In this document: piece after piece, positions 1 to 5,215 of the stretch
How positions within the stretch are numbered: position 1 is the stretch's first letter
How the letters are laid out: each line of letters begins with the position of its first letter
Translations under genes and position numbers: made by a program
NCBI GenBank assembly: GCA_015655615.1
Contig: JAATES010000392.1
Span: forward strand, 1 to 7,222
From: Actinomycetales bacterium
GTDB taxonomy: Bacteria; Actinomycetota; Actinomycetes; Actinomycetales; Cellulomonadaceae
DNA: 7,222 bases
Direction: 5' to 3'
The notes under the pieces: generated by a model
What the model was told of the DNA's origin: nothing
What the model saw: only the letters and a program-made list of their open reading frames with translations
The model's database searches: none

Positions 1-1175
1 CCGTTGATGGCGAGGGTGGTCTGCTCGCCGAGCTGACAAGGCTGGTGCTGGAGTCTGCGCTGGAGGGCGAGATCACCGATCACCTCGGCTACGACAAGCA
101 CGAGAAGGGCGCCTCGGCGGACGGTAACGCACGCAACGGCACCCGGCCCAAGACGGTGCTGACCAAGGCGGGGCCGGTCACGATCGATGTGCCGCGGGAT
201 CGTGCGGGCAGTTTCGAGCCGAAGATCGTCGCGAAGCGGCAGCGCCGGCTGGGGTCGATCGAAGACATCGTGCTGTCGTTGTCGGCGCGCGGGATGACCC
301 ACGGCGATATCAGTGCGCACCTGGCCGACACGTACGGCTCTGACGTGTCGAAGACGACGATCTCGACGATCACTGACAAGGTTCTGGACGGGATGGCCGA
401 GTGGCAGAACCGGCCGCTGGACCCGGTCTATCCGGTGGTGTTCATCGACTGTATCCACGTCAAGGTCCGTGACGGGCAGGTCGCGAACCGTCCCATCTAC
501 GTCGCCCTGGCCGTGACCGTCGACGGGAACCGAGACATCCTCGGCCTGTGGGCCGGGGACGGCGGAGAGGGTGCGAAGTACTGGCTGCAGGTCCTCACCG
601 AGATCAAGAACCGTGGCGTGAACGACGTGCTCATGGTCGTGTGTGACGGACTGCGAGCTCTGCCCGACAGCGTGAACACGGTCTGGAAAGACACGATCGT
701 GCAGACCTGCATCGTGCACTTGATGCGCAACAGCTTCAAGTACTCGTCGCGGCAGGACTGGGACGCGATCTCCCGCGGCCTGAAGCCGGTCTACCAGGCC
801 GCGACCGTGGCGGAGGCCGAGGAACGTTTCCTCGAGTTCGCCGAAGCCTGGGGGCAGAAGTATCCAGCGATCGTCCGTCTATGGGAGAACGCGTGGCCTG
901 AATTCGTGCCGTTCCTCGGGTTCGATCGTGAGATCCGCCGGATCGTGTGCACGACCAACGCGATCGAGTCCGTCAACGCGAGGATCCGCAAGGCCGTGAG
1001 AGCTCGGGGACACTTCCCGACCGAGCAAGCCGCGCTCAAATGCGTCTACCTCGCCGTGATGGCACTCGACCCGACGGGGAAGGGCAGAGCCCGCTGGACC
1101 CAACGATGGAAGCAAGCCCTCAACGCATTCGACATCCGATTCGACGGCCGCCTCAGCAGCCCGAGAACAGCCTGA
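1..1175 (+). CDS. IS256-family transposase (5' end outside window)
   Basis: This DDE/RNase H-fold transposase catalyses cut-out and insertion of its IS. The frame (codons from position 3) is open to the left edge, reading VDGEGGLLAELTRLVLESAL. The GTG at 45 is therefore internal, and roughly 30-40 N-terminal residues are probably missing compared with the usual length of about 400. Counting from GTG45, the catalytic aspartates are D135 in VFIDCIHVKVRD and D201 in VVCDGLRALPDS, and the glutamate is E308 in TTNAIESVNARIRK. The family's C-x2-H element follows the second Asp as QTCIVHLMRNS. The N-terminal signature HLGYDKHEKG and the zinc-ribbon-like RNGTRPKTV stretch are also typical. No frameshift or internal stop is present. 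It is transcribed towards the convergent tRNA operon. Family assignment is very secure; the specific IS name cannot be given. Confidence 0.95.
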   Translation, partial: VDGEGGLLAELTRLVLESALEGEITDHLGYDKHEKGASADGNARNGTRPKTVLTKAGPVTIDVPRDRAGSFEPKIVAKRQRRLGSIEDIVLSLSARGMTHGDISAHLADTYGSDVSKTTISTITDKVLDGMAEWQNRPLDPVYPVVFIDCIHVKVRDGQVANRPIYVALAVTVDGNRDILGLWAGDGGEGAKYWLQVLTEIKNRGVNDVLMVVCDGLRALPDSVNTVWKDTIVQTCIVHLMRNSFKYSSRQDWDAISRGLKPVYQAATVAEAEERFLEFAEAWGQKYPAIVRLWENAWPEFVPFLGFDREIRRIVCTTNAIESVNARIRKAVRARGHFPTEQAALKCVYLAVMALDPTGKGRARWTQRWKQALNAFDIRFDGRLSSPRTA

Positions 1176-1187
1176 CAACACAACCCA

Positions 1188-1213
1188 GTTACACCGTTAT
1201 GTTGACAGACCCC
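1188..1213 (+). repeat. Probable right terminal inverted repeat of the IS256-family element
   Basis: The stretch after the transposase stop contains GTTACACCGTTATGTTGACA followed by a C-run. Its position (12 bp after the stop) and its shape when read inward on the opposite strand (G-run, TCTGTCAA, then GTGTAAC) fit the terminus of an IS256-family element. The partner left repeat is not in the window, so the exact end is inferred to within a few bases. Confidence 0.6.
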
Positions 1214-1252
1214 GCAATACACAACGAGAGCCTGGCCGATGGCCAGGCTCTC
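1214..1252 (-). terminator. Putative rho-independent terminator after tRNA-Ala
   Basis: A perfect 12-bp inverted repeat (GAGAGCCTGGCC, loop GAT, GGCCAGGCTCTC) spans 1226-1252. Read on the minus strand, the direction of the tRNA operon, the hairpin is followed by a moderately T-rich tail, GTTGTGTATTG. On the + strand the hairpin is followed by GAAGG with no T-run. The arrangement therefore suits termination of the minus-strand tRNA transcript, 54 bases after the CCA end. It may also slow read-through from the IS transposase. The tail runs straight into the IS end, so part of it could be target-site DNA. The stem is certain; the function is inferred. Confidence 0.65.
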
Positions 1253-1254
1253 GA

Positions 1255-1300
1255 AGGTGAGACACAAGTCGCGACTCAGGTGAGACACAAGTCGCGACTC
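1255..1300. repeat. Perfect 23-bp tandem duplication with embedded palindrome
   Basis: Two identical 23-bp units lie head to tail at 1255-1277 and 1278-1300. Each begins AGGTGAGACACA and ends AGTCGCGACTC. Each contains the exact 10-bp palindrome AGTCGCGACT (1267-1276 and 1290-1299). The block sits between the tRNA-Ala 3' end and the terminator hairpin, so it would be transcribed as the tRNA 3' trailer. The arrangement could be a pair of binding sites for a dimeric protein, or the multi-site end of another, now missing, mobile element. The repeat is directly visible; its role is unknown. Confidence 0.9.
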
Positions 1301-1306
1301 ATGACA

Positions 1307-1382
1307 TGGTGGAGCTAAGGGGATTCGAACCCCTGACCCCCTGCATGCCATGCAGGTGCGCTACCAGCTGCGCCATAGCCCC
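1307..1382 (-). tRNA. tRNA-Ala, anticodon GGC
   Basis: The minus strand reads GGGGCTATGGCGCAGCTGGT at the 5' end and folds into a standard 76-nt cloverleaf with an encoded CCA (1307-1309). The acceptor stem pairs GGGGCTA with TAGCTCC (one G-U pair). The anticodon arm is CCTGC-ATGGCAT-GCAGG, with T33 followed by anticodon GGC (plus-strand 1347-1349), reading GCC and GCU alanine codons. The T-arm GGGGTTCGAATCCCC is canonical. The gene follows the phosphatase stop codon by 35 bases. It could be transcribed by read-through from that operon or from its own promoter, which would overlap the 3' end of the phosphatase gene. No substitution suggests a pseudo-tRNA. Confidence 0.97.
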
Positions 1383-1414
1383 GTACTGTTCGACCCGCGA
1401 GCGGGCCGCGTGCC

Positions 1415-1445
1415 AGTCTACGCAGATTCGGGTGCGGATTTCCAA
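1415..1445 (-). promoter_or_regulatory. Possible tRNA-Ala promoter inside the phosphatase gene end
   Basis: On the minus strand, TTGGAA (1440-1445) and TAGACT (1415-1420) resemble -35 and -10 hexamers with a 19-bp spacer, longer than the preferred 17. The -10 contains the TAG stop codon of the upstream phosphatase gene. It would start transcription about 25 bases before the mature tRNA 5' end. The match is only moderate, so read-through from the operon is an equally good explanation. Confidence 0.3.
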
Positions 1446-2146
1446 TCCGGTCCCGCATGCCACTGCTCGTAGGGAATGCCGGGGCCGACATTGAAGCCCG
1501 TCAGCCGCCATGAGGGCGTCGCCCCAGGCCGGGACCGGTCCAGCTGCGCCCAGTGCACGTTGTTCAAGCCCGTGAGCCCCCGCCACTGGCCCGCATCGAG
1601 GTCCAGCATGGCGGTGACCGCAGCCGAGATCGCGGCTCCGTGGGACACGACCACGAGGGTGCCGCCATCGGGCACCGAGGCCGCATGCTCGCGGACCGCA
1701 GCCGCCACCCTGTGGGCGGCCTCCCCGCGGGGCTCTGCTCCGACCTCAGGCGAGTCGATGCCCTGGCGCCACAAGGCCCACTGCTCCGGCCAGGCCGCGG
1801 AGAGCTCATCGGCCGACTTACCCTCCCACAGCCCGAATCCTCGCTCGCGCAACCGCGCATCGGACACGACCTCCTGCCCCACCAGCACGGCATACTCCTG
1901 CGCCGTCTGAGCGGCACGCGTCAGGTCGGAGGCGACGATCAGCGATCCGCGATGCACGGCGGCAAGCGCCTGCGCGCCCCTGCGTGCCTGCCACAATCCG
2001 ACGTCATCCAGCGGGATGTCGACCTGGCCCTGCAGCCGTCCCTGCGCGTTGAAGGCGGTGCGTCCGTGCCGGAGGAGCACGATGGTGCGCGCACCGCTGA
2101 GCGACCGAGCATCGGGAGCAGAGGCGAATCCGCCCACCTTGCTCAC
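1418..2146 (-). CDS. Histidine phosphatase (phosphoglycerate mutase-like) family protein
   Basis: A 242-residue cytoplasmic phosphatase of the histidine phosphatase superfamily, branch 1. The signature LLRHGRTAFN carries R26, nucleophilic H27 and G28. R77 in SDLTRAAQTA, E101 in RERGFGLWEG and the second catalytic histidine H169 in VVSHGAAI complete the expected active site. Length and core fit small-molecule phosphatases rather than glycolytic mutases. The start is GTG at 2146, overlapping the rsfS stop as GTGA, with GAGG (plus 2154-2157) seven bases upstream. This tight coupling indicates cotranslation with rsfS. In mycobacteria the gene at this position (Rv2419c) is glucosyl-3-phosphoglycerate phosphatase GpgP, of methylglucose lipopolysaccharide synthesis. 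Position suggests but does not prove the same substrate here. Other possibilities are a broad-specificity or cobalamin-pathway (CobC-like) phosphatase. Family is very secure, substrate uncertain. Confidence 0.93.
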   Translation of the reverse strand: MSKVGGFASAPDARSLSGARTIVLLRHGRTAFNAQGRLQGQVDIPLDDVGLWQARRGAQALAAVHRGSLIVASDLTRAAQTAQEYAVLVGQEVVSDARLRERGFGLWEGKSADELSAAWPEQWALWRQGIDSPEVGAEPRGEAAHRVAAAVREHAASVPDGGTLVVVSHGAAISAAVTAMLDLDAGQWRGLTGLNNVHWAQLDRSRPGATPSWRLTGFNVGPGIPYEQWHAGPDWKSAPESA

Positions 2147-2676
2147 AACTGAGCCTCGTCCTGCTCCTCCGCATTCGGCACGCCTGAGTCCGATTCAGCT
2201 GATCCTGCGTCACCGGCAGCCGCGTAGGAAGCCACAGCGTTGCCCCAGTACGTACCCGACTGAAAGCCGAACTGGTCGATGTCGTCGAACTCGCTGGTGT
2301 CGCCGTCACCGCCCCGGGCGTCTTCTGGAAGCTCCACCACGGGGCAGTCCTTCCAGAGCCGCTCCAAGGCGTAGAACTCGCGGTCTTCCTCCTGCTGGAC
2401 GTGCACGACGATGTCTCCGAAGTCCAGGAGCACCCAGTGACCCTCGCCACGGCCCTCCCGGCGCAGCGTCTTGGAGCCGAGCTTGTGCAAGGCCTCCTCC
2501 ACGGCATCGACAATGGCGCTCACCTGGCGGGCGTTACGGCCCGAGGCGATGAGGAACACGTCCGTGAGCACCAGCTGTTCGGAGACATCGAGGGCGATGA
2601 TCTCCCTGGCCTTGCGATCGGATGCGGCCCGGGCGGCGGCGATGGTCAGTTCAATGGCATGCTCAGTGGCAGTCAA
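2143..2676 (-). CDS. rsfS: Ribosomal silencing factor RsfS
   Basis: A 177-residue protein of the RsfS/Iojap/DUF143 family. Family members bind ribosomal protein uL14 on the 50S subunit and block joining with 30S, lowering translation in starvation or stationary phase. The domain covers about residues 5-117: LVLTDVFLIASGRNARQVSA (36-55), HWVLLDFGDIVVHV (80-93) and EFYALERLW (100-108) are hallmark stretches. Residues 118-177 form an extra Gly/Ala/Asp/Glu-rich tail not needed for the fold; many family members end near residue 110-130. The start is TTG at 2676, supported by AAGGA (plus 2683-2687) six bases upstream, and no better start is seen. Its stop overlaps the phosphatase GTG by four bases. 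Position between the nadD region and a histidine phosphatase matches the common actinobacterial order. Confidence 0.95.
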   Translation of the reverse strand: MTATEHAIELTIAAARAASDRKAREIIALDVSEQLVLTDVFLIASGRNARQVSAIVDAVEEALHKLGSKTLRREGRGEGHWVLLDFGDIVVHVQQEEDREFYALERLWKDCPVVELPEDARGGDGDTSEFDDIDQFGFQSGTYWGNAVASYAAAGDAGSAESDSGVPNAEEQDEAQL

Positions 2677-2682
2677 CAGGGG

Positions 2683-2687
2683 TCCTT
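2683..2687 (-). promoter_or_regulatory. Ribosome binding site supporting the rsfS TTG start
   Basis: AAGGA on the minus strand lies six bases before the TTG at 2674-2676. This spacing is suitable and supports the rare TTG codon as the real start of rsfS. Confidence 0.6.
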
Positions 2688-2764
2688 GGCTTGTACGGGC
2701 GCCCGATGACGCCGACAGATGTTTCTGCCCCTACCCTACGCTGCCTGGGAATCCCGCAGGAGAG

Positions 2765-4300
2765 TCAGGCCCCGGCACTCGATATGGCAATCGACACCAC
2801 GGGCTGTGCTGCACCACCCGCATCTTGGGTGTTCTTCTCGAAGTCGGCCTTCCAGACCAGCAGTGCCAACACGACCGCGATCGCGATCAGCAGCAGAATG
2901 TGCAACAGACTCAGCGACTTGTGTTCCTCGGTGTCGTCGATGTCCTCGTCCGATGCCTCCGAAATGTCCGCTCGGGCCTCCTGAGAGTCCGCGAGCATAC
3001 GGAGGGAACCGGTGACAGCGGGGACAGAGCCCGTCGGCATCGTCTCGCGATACCGCTTCAGCTCAGGCCGGAACGGCTGCTCATCCGCAAAGTCGCTCCG
3101 CTCGGCAGCAGTACGCTCCACCACCTGCGGAGCGTCAGGAACGGACGGGTCCGATGCCGGCCGCGCGAGCACGGGCCGTGCCGGAACGGGGCGCGCCGGC
3201 AAGGCGGGCACAGGGAGATCGCGCGCAGGAAGGACGGGGTCCGCCGCAGCGGCAGGCGCAGGACGAGTCGGCAGAGCCGTGGTCGAGGCCGCCAGTGCAG
3301 GCTTGAACGGCTCTGGTTCCGGCAAGTCAAGACGCTTCCCCTGCGCCGGATCGGGATGCGGAAGTGTCGCCGCGGACGGATCACCGGAGACAGGCTCACC
3401 GCCCGTCCGCCCGCCGGCCCCGGCTCGCGTCGCCTGAGTCCACGCCGCAGCGATCTGTGCCGGGGATCGTGAAGCCGTACTATCGGCGGCAGCCGAGTCT
3501 GCCGTCTGAGCCGCGCGGCGGCCTCGTCGAGTAGCCGCACGATCCGGACGCTGGTCCACGGCCTGCGGTTCCACTGTCCGCCGTCCGGCGGCCTGCGGTT
3601 CCGCCGGACGCTGGTCCACGGCCTGCGGCGAGCCAGGCGGGGGCAAAACCGGCTGCGCCCAGGGAGCTGCGGCGTCGTAGGCCCGGATGGGCGTGAGCCG
3701 TCCGGTCTCGTCGAGAGCACGGATGGCACCGGTCTGAGGAGGCGGAGCGATCGTGGCCTCTGGGCTCGCAGCTGTCGGCTGCAACCTCCGGCGGTCACGC
3801 CGGCTCTGCGGGGCGGTCGCCACGACCGCAGCAGCAGGCACCTCCGTCACGGCGACCACGGGCGCCGGTACCGACTCCTCATGTGCAGCACGAGCGCGAA
3901 CGGGGTGCCTGGAGACGGGCGCCTCCGGCGCAGTCGGCGTACCACCGGGCACCGCATGTTCTGGCTGGTCCGGCACTCCAGAGGCAACGGGAGCCTGAAC
4001 GCGCTCCGCAGTCGGCCCGGGAGTCGCATGCGACCCATGCACCACCTGGGTCTGGCGCAAAGCCCGCCGGGACTGCGGCGGCGCTTCGACAGCCGGTGTT
4101 CCCGCATGGTGGCCCTGCGTCCTGCGAGACCCCGTGGCCTCAGGGACGCCGGAGGCCGGGAGAGCGGGCCTCGGTGCATCACGCGGCTCCGGCCGCACCA
4201 CAGCGGCCGCAAGCTCGCGCCGTCGGCGTCGGGTCAATGGCGCCGCACCGCCTTCGCTGACCGCCGCGTCCTGCGTGCGGTCACTGCCCTCGTTCGTCAC
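2765..4300 (-). CDS. Ala/Pro-rich tail-anchored membrane protein of unknown function
   Basis: No known enzyme domain is recognised. The protein is 511 residues from GTG at 4300, giving [18 protein letters not shown]. This start overlaps nadD by 20 bases and has a G-rich stretch (GGGGGA) just upstream. The frame stays open to 4399, but that extension lies wholly inside nadD and looks like shadow sequence. About residues 1-460 are low complexity, rich in Ala, Pro, Arg and Gln, and probably disordered. They hold repeated basic motifs: LTRRRRRE (22-29), SRRALR (77-82), SRRDRR (166-171) and TRRGRR (257-262). A 10-residue repeat occupies 225-254. An acidic patch ([11 protein letters not shown]) precedes one hydrophobic helix, [19 protein letters not shown] (465-483), and a 28-residue tail. 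This suggests a single C-terminal anchor with the long basic region in the cytoplasm. Function unknown; nadD and rsfS are neighbours by operon only. Confidence 0.75.
   Translation of the reverse strand: MTNEGSDRTQDAAVSEGGAAPLTRRRRRELAAAVVRPEPRDAPRPALPASGVPEATGSRRTQGHHAGTPAVEAPPQSRRALRQTQVVHGSHATPGPTAERVQAPVASGVPDQPEHAVPGGTPTAPEAPVSRHPVRARAAHEESVPAPVVAVTEVPAAAVVATAPQSRRDRRRLQPTAASPEATIAPPPQTGAIRALDETGRLTPIRAYDAAAPWAQPVLPPPGSPQAVDQRPAEPQAAGRRTVEPQAVDQRPDRAATRRGRRAAQTADSAAADSTASRSPAQIAAAWTQATRAGAGGRTGGEPVSGDPSAATLPHPDPAQGKRLDLPEPEPFKPALAASTTALPTRPAPAAAADPVLPARDLPVPALPARPVPARPVLARPASDPSVPDAPQVVERTAAERSDFADEQPFRPELKRYRETMPTGSVPAVTGSLRMLADSQEARADISEASDEDIDDTEEHKSLSLLHILLLIAIAVVLALLVWKADFEKNTQDAGGAAQPVVSIAISSAGA
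3539..3628 (-). repeat. Three tandem 30-bp repeats encoding a 10-residue unit
   Basis: Inside the tail-anchored protein gene, three in-frame 30-bp units encode [20 protein letters not shown] and [10 protein letters not shown]. The outer copies share a 25-bp exact match (3544-3568 and 3604-3628, 60 bp apart); the middle copy is more diverged. This looks like recent duplication by slippage or recombination in a disordered region. Confidence 0.85.
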
Positions 4301-4892
4301 TGTTCCCCCGATACAACCCGTACTTGTTGATGTACTGGACCACTCCGTCCGGCACCAGGTACCAGATCGGCTGACCCACCTGAGCCCGCGACCGCACATC
4401 CGTCGAGGAGATCGCCAACGCGGGGACCTCCATGAGGCTCACATGCTGCGGCGGCAGCCCTGTGTCGCTGAGTTCGTGGCCCGGCCGTGTGACCCCCACA
4501 AAATGGGCGAGGTCCCACAAGTGGTCCACATCGCGCCACTGAGCCATCTGGTGCAAAGCGTCGGCGCCGGTGATGAAGAAGAAGTCCGCATCGGGTCGCT
4601 CGGCCGCCAAATCCCGGAGCGTGTCGATCGTGTAGGTCAACCCGGGCCGGTCGATGTCCACTCGGCTGACGGTGAACCGCGGGTTCGAGGCCGTGGCGAC
4701 GACCGTCATCAGGTAGCGATGCTCGGCGGTGGTCACGGCCTGGTGCTGCTTGAAGCCCGGCTTCCCGGTCGGCACGAAGACGACCTCATCGAGCTCGAAG
4801 CGTGCCGTGACCTCGCTGGCAGCCACCAGGTGCCCGTGGTGAATGGGGTCGAACGTGCCACCCATGACGCCTACCCGAGGTCGGCCTGCCAT
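4281..4892 (-). CDS. nadD: Nicotinate-nucleotide adenylyltransferase NadD
   Basis: This 203-residue cytoplasmic enzyme joins nicotinate mononucleotide and ATP to give nicotinate adenine dinucleotide and pyrophosphate, a step shared by the de novo and Preiss-Handler routes to NAD. The nucleotidyltransferase fold is clear. [11 protein letters not shown] (11-21) contains the (H/T)xGH ATP-binding motif, FFITGAD (105-111) is the substrate-binding region, and ISSTDVRSR (161-169) is the C-terminal ISSTxxR ATP-binding motif. Length is normal for the family. The ATG at 4892 is the only workable start because an in-frame TGA lies two codons upstream. A GAGAGG Shine-Dalgarno-like stretch precedes it. 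It begins 31 bases after the 51-residue membrane protein gene, and its last codons overlap the start of the tail-anchored protein gene. Confidence 0.97.
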   Translation of the reverse strand: MAGRPRVGVMGGTFDPIHHGHLVAASEVTARFELDEVVFVPTGKPGFKQHQAVTTAEHRYLMTVVATASNPRFTVSRVDIDRPGLTYTIDTLRDLAAERPDADFFFITGADALHQMAQWRDVDHLWDLAHFVGVTRPGHELSDTGLPPQHVSLMEVPALAISSTDVRSRAQVGQPIWYLVPDGVVQYINKYGLYRGNSDERGQ

Positions 4893-4923
4893 CCGTCACC
4901 ACCTCTCGGTCATCCGCTCGCGA

Positions 4924-5079
4924 TCAGTGGCGGGAGCCCACGCTGCGGAACGCGTAGGTGATCAGCAGCAGCGATGTCAAGACGACAAAGGCGATGATGC
5001 CGAAGGCGATCGGGGGAAAGGGCAGTTCGTTCACGGCCTTCTCGGTACCTTCGGCCAGGGTCACGACAGCACCAGACAT
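4924..5079 (-). CDS. Small single-helix membrane protein, 51 residues
   Basis: This gene is easily missed because of its size. ATG at 5079 is preceded by a perfect AAGGAGG (plus 5088-5094) eight bases upstream and ends in TGA at 4924. The product begins MSGAVVTLAEGTEKAVNELP. It continues with FPPIAFGIIAFVVLTSLLLI (21-40), inside one predicted membrane helix of about residues 23-43, then a short basic tail TYAFRSVGSRH. The pattern of NELP, a hydrophobic helix, then FR near the end matches short hypothetical proteins I recall next to nadD in many actinobacteria; that recollection needs a search. It lies 31 bases before nadD and 136 after proA, probably as the first gene of the nadD-rsfS operon. 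Function is unknown. The strong ribosome site and coherent hydrophobic profile make a real gene likely. Confidence 0.85.
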   Translation of the reverse strand: MSGAVVTLAEGTEKAVNELPFPPIAFGIIAFVVLTSLLLITYAFRSVGSRH

Positions 5080-5087
5080 GGCGGCTT

Positions 5088-5094
5088 CCTCCTT
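5088..5094 (-). promoter_or_regulatory. Strong Shine-Dalgarno site of the 51-residue membrane protein
   Basis: AAGGAGG on the minus strand lies eight bases before the ATG at 5079. It is the best ribosome binding site in the window and the main DNA-level evidence for the small gene. Confidence 0.8.
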
Positions 5095-5142
5095 GAGTGA
5101 CGGTGTTCCCGACGAGTCTCATCGAACACACCTGCGCGAGCA

Positions 5143-5171
5143 CCCATAGTCTCCCACAGTTGTCTTGGCAA
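5143..5171 (-). promoter_or_regulatory. Possible promoter of the small membrane protein-nadD operon
   Basis: On the minus strand, TTGCCA (5166-5171) and TATGGG (5143-5148) are separated by exactly 17 bases. The -35 is good (5 of 6 to TTGACA) but the -10 matches only TAT. Transcription would start near 5136, giving a leader of about 57 bases before the ATG at 5079. The -35 overlaps the T-run of the putative proA terminator. Confidence 0.3.
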
Positions 5172-5191
5172 AAGATGGGCGTGCCCTGCCC
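5170..5191 (-). terminator. Weak putative terminator after proA
   Basis: Twenty-four bases past the proA stop, the minus strand shows a GGGC-AGGGCAC-GCCC hairpin followed by ATCTTTT. The stem is only four G-C pairs, so termination would be partial at best. A second small GC hairpin (CCGG-CCG-CCGG) lies just before it. Confidence 0.3.
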
Positions 5192-5215
5192 GGCGGCCGG
5201 TGTCCCGTCAGCGGA

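Larger units (their letters stand above)
1..1213 (+). mobile_element. IS256-family insertion sequence, right-hand part
   Basis: This is the 3' portion of an IS256-family element. It holds most of the transposase gene plus a short non-coding tail. Twelve bases after the stop codon a likely right terminal inverted repeat begins at about 1188 (GTTACACCGTTATGTTGACA, running on to the C-run at 1210-1213). On the other strand this starts GGGGTCTGTCAACATAACGG, the general form I recall for actinobacterial IS256 ends. The left inverted repeat and left target duplication lie outside the window, so the exact right boundary and any 8-9 bp duplication (expected just after 1213) cannot be confirmed. The element sits 94 bp beyond the encoded CCA end of a tRNA gene, just past that gene's putative terminator. 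The transposase shows no internal damage, so the element may still be active. Confidence 0.85.

Noticed and set aside
45..47. GTG at 45 as the transposase start
   Set aside because: The frame is open upstream to the window edge and encodes family-like sequence (LLAELTRLVLESAL), so the real start lies outside the window.
1255..1300. CRISPR-like repeat
   Set aside because: Only two copies, directly adjacent with no spacer, and no cas genes.
1307..1382. tRNA 3' end used as an integrase attachment site
   Set aside because: No copy of the tRNA 3' end and no integrase gene in the window; the neighbouring element is an IS256-type transposon that does not use such sites.
2741..2759. Hairpin between the tail-anchored gene and rsfS as a terminator
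   Set aside because: A 7-bp stem with a 2-base bulge exists (CTGCGGG/CCC-AG-GCAG on the minus strand), but no T-run follows; termination is not supported.
2471..3472. 333-residue + strand open frame
   Set aside because: Opposite-strand shadow of rsfS and the Ala/Pro-rich gene; Arg-rich composition and no domain.
4301..4399. N-terminal extension of the tail-anchored protein to ATG at 4399
   Set aside because: The extra 33 residues lie wholly inside nadD and look like shadow translation (Trp, Cys and Ser-rich); GTG at 4300 is a better start.
4134..4961. 275-residue + strand open frame
   Set aside because: Antisense to nadD, which has unmistakable motifs; typical high-GC shadow frame.
4910..5143. 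77-residue minus-strand frame over the small membrane protein gene
   Set aside because: Arg-rich with no coherent hydrophobic profile; the overlapping 51-residue frame has the perfect Shine-Dalgarno and a membrane helix.
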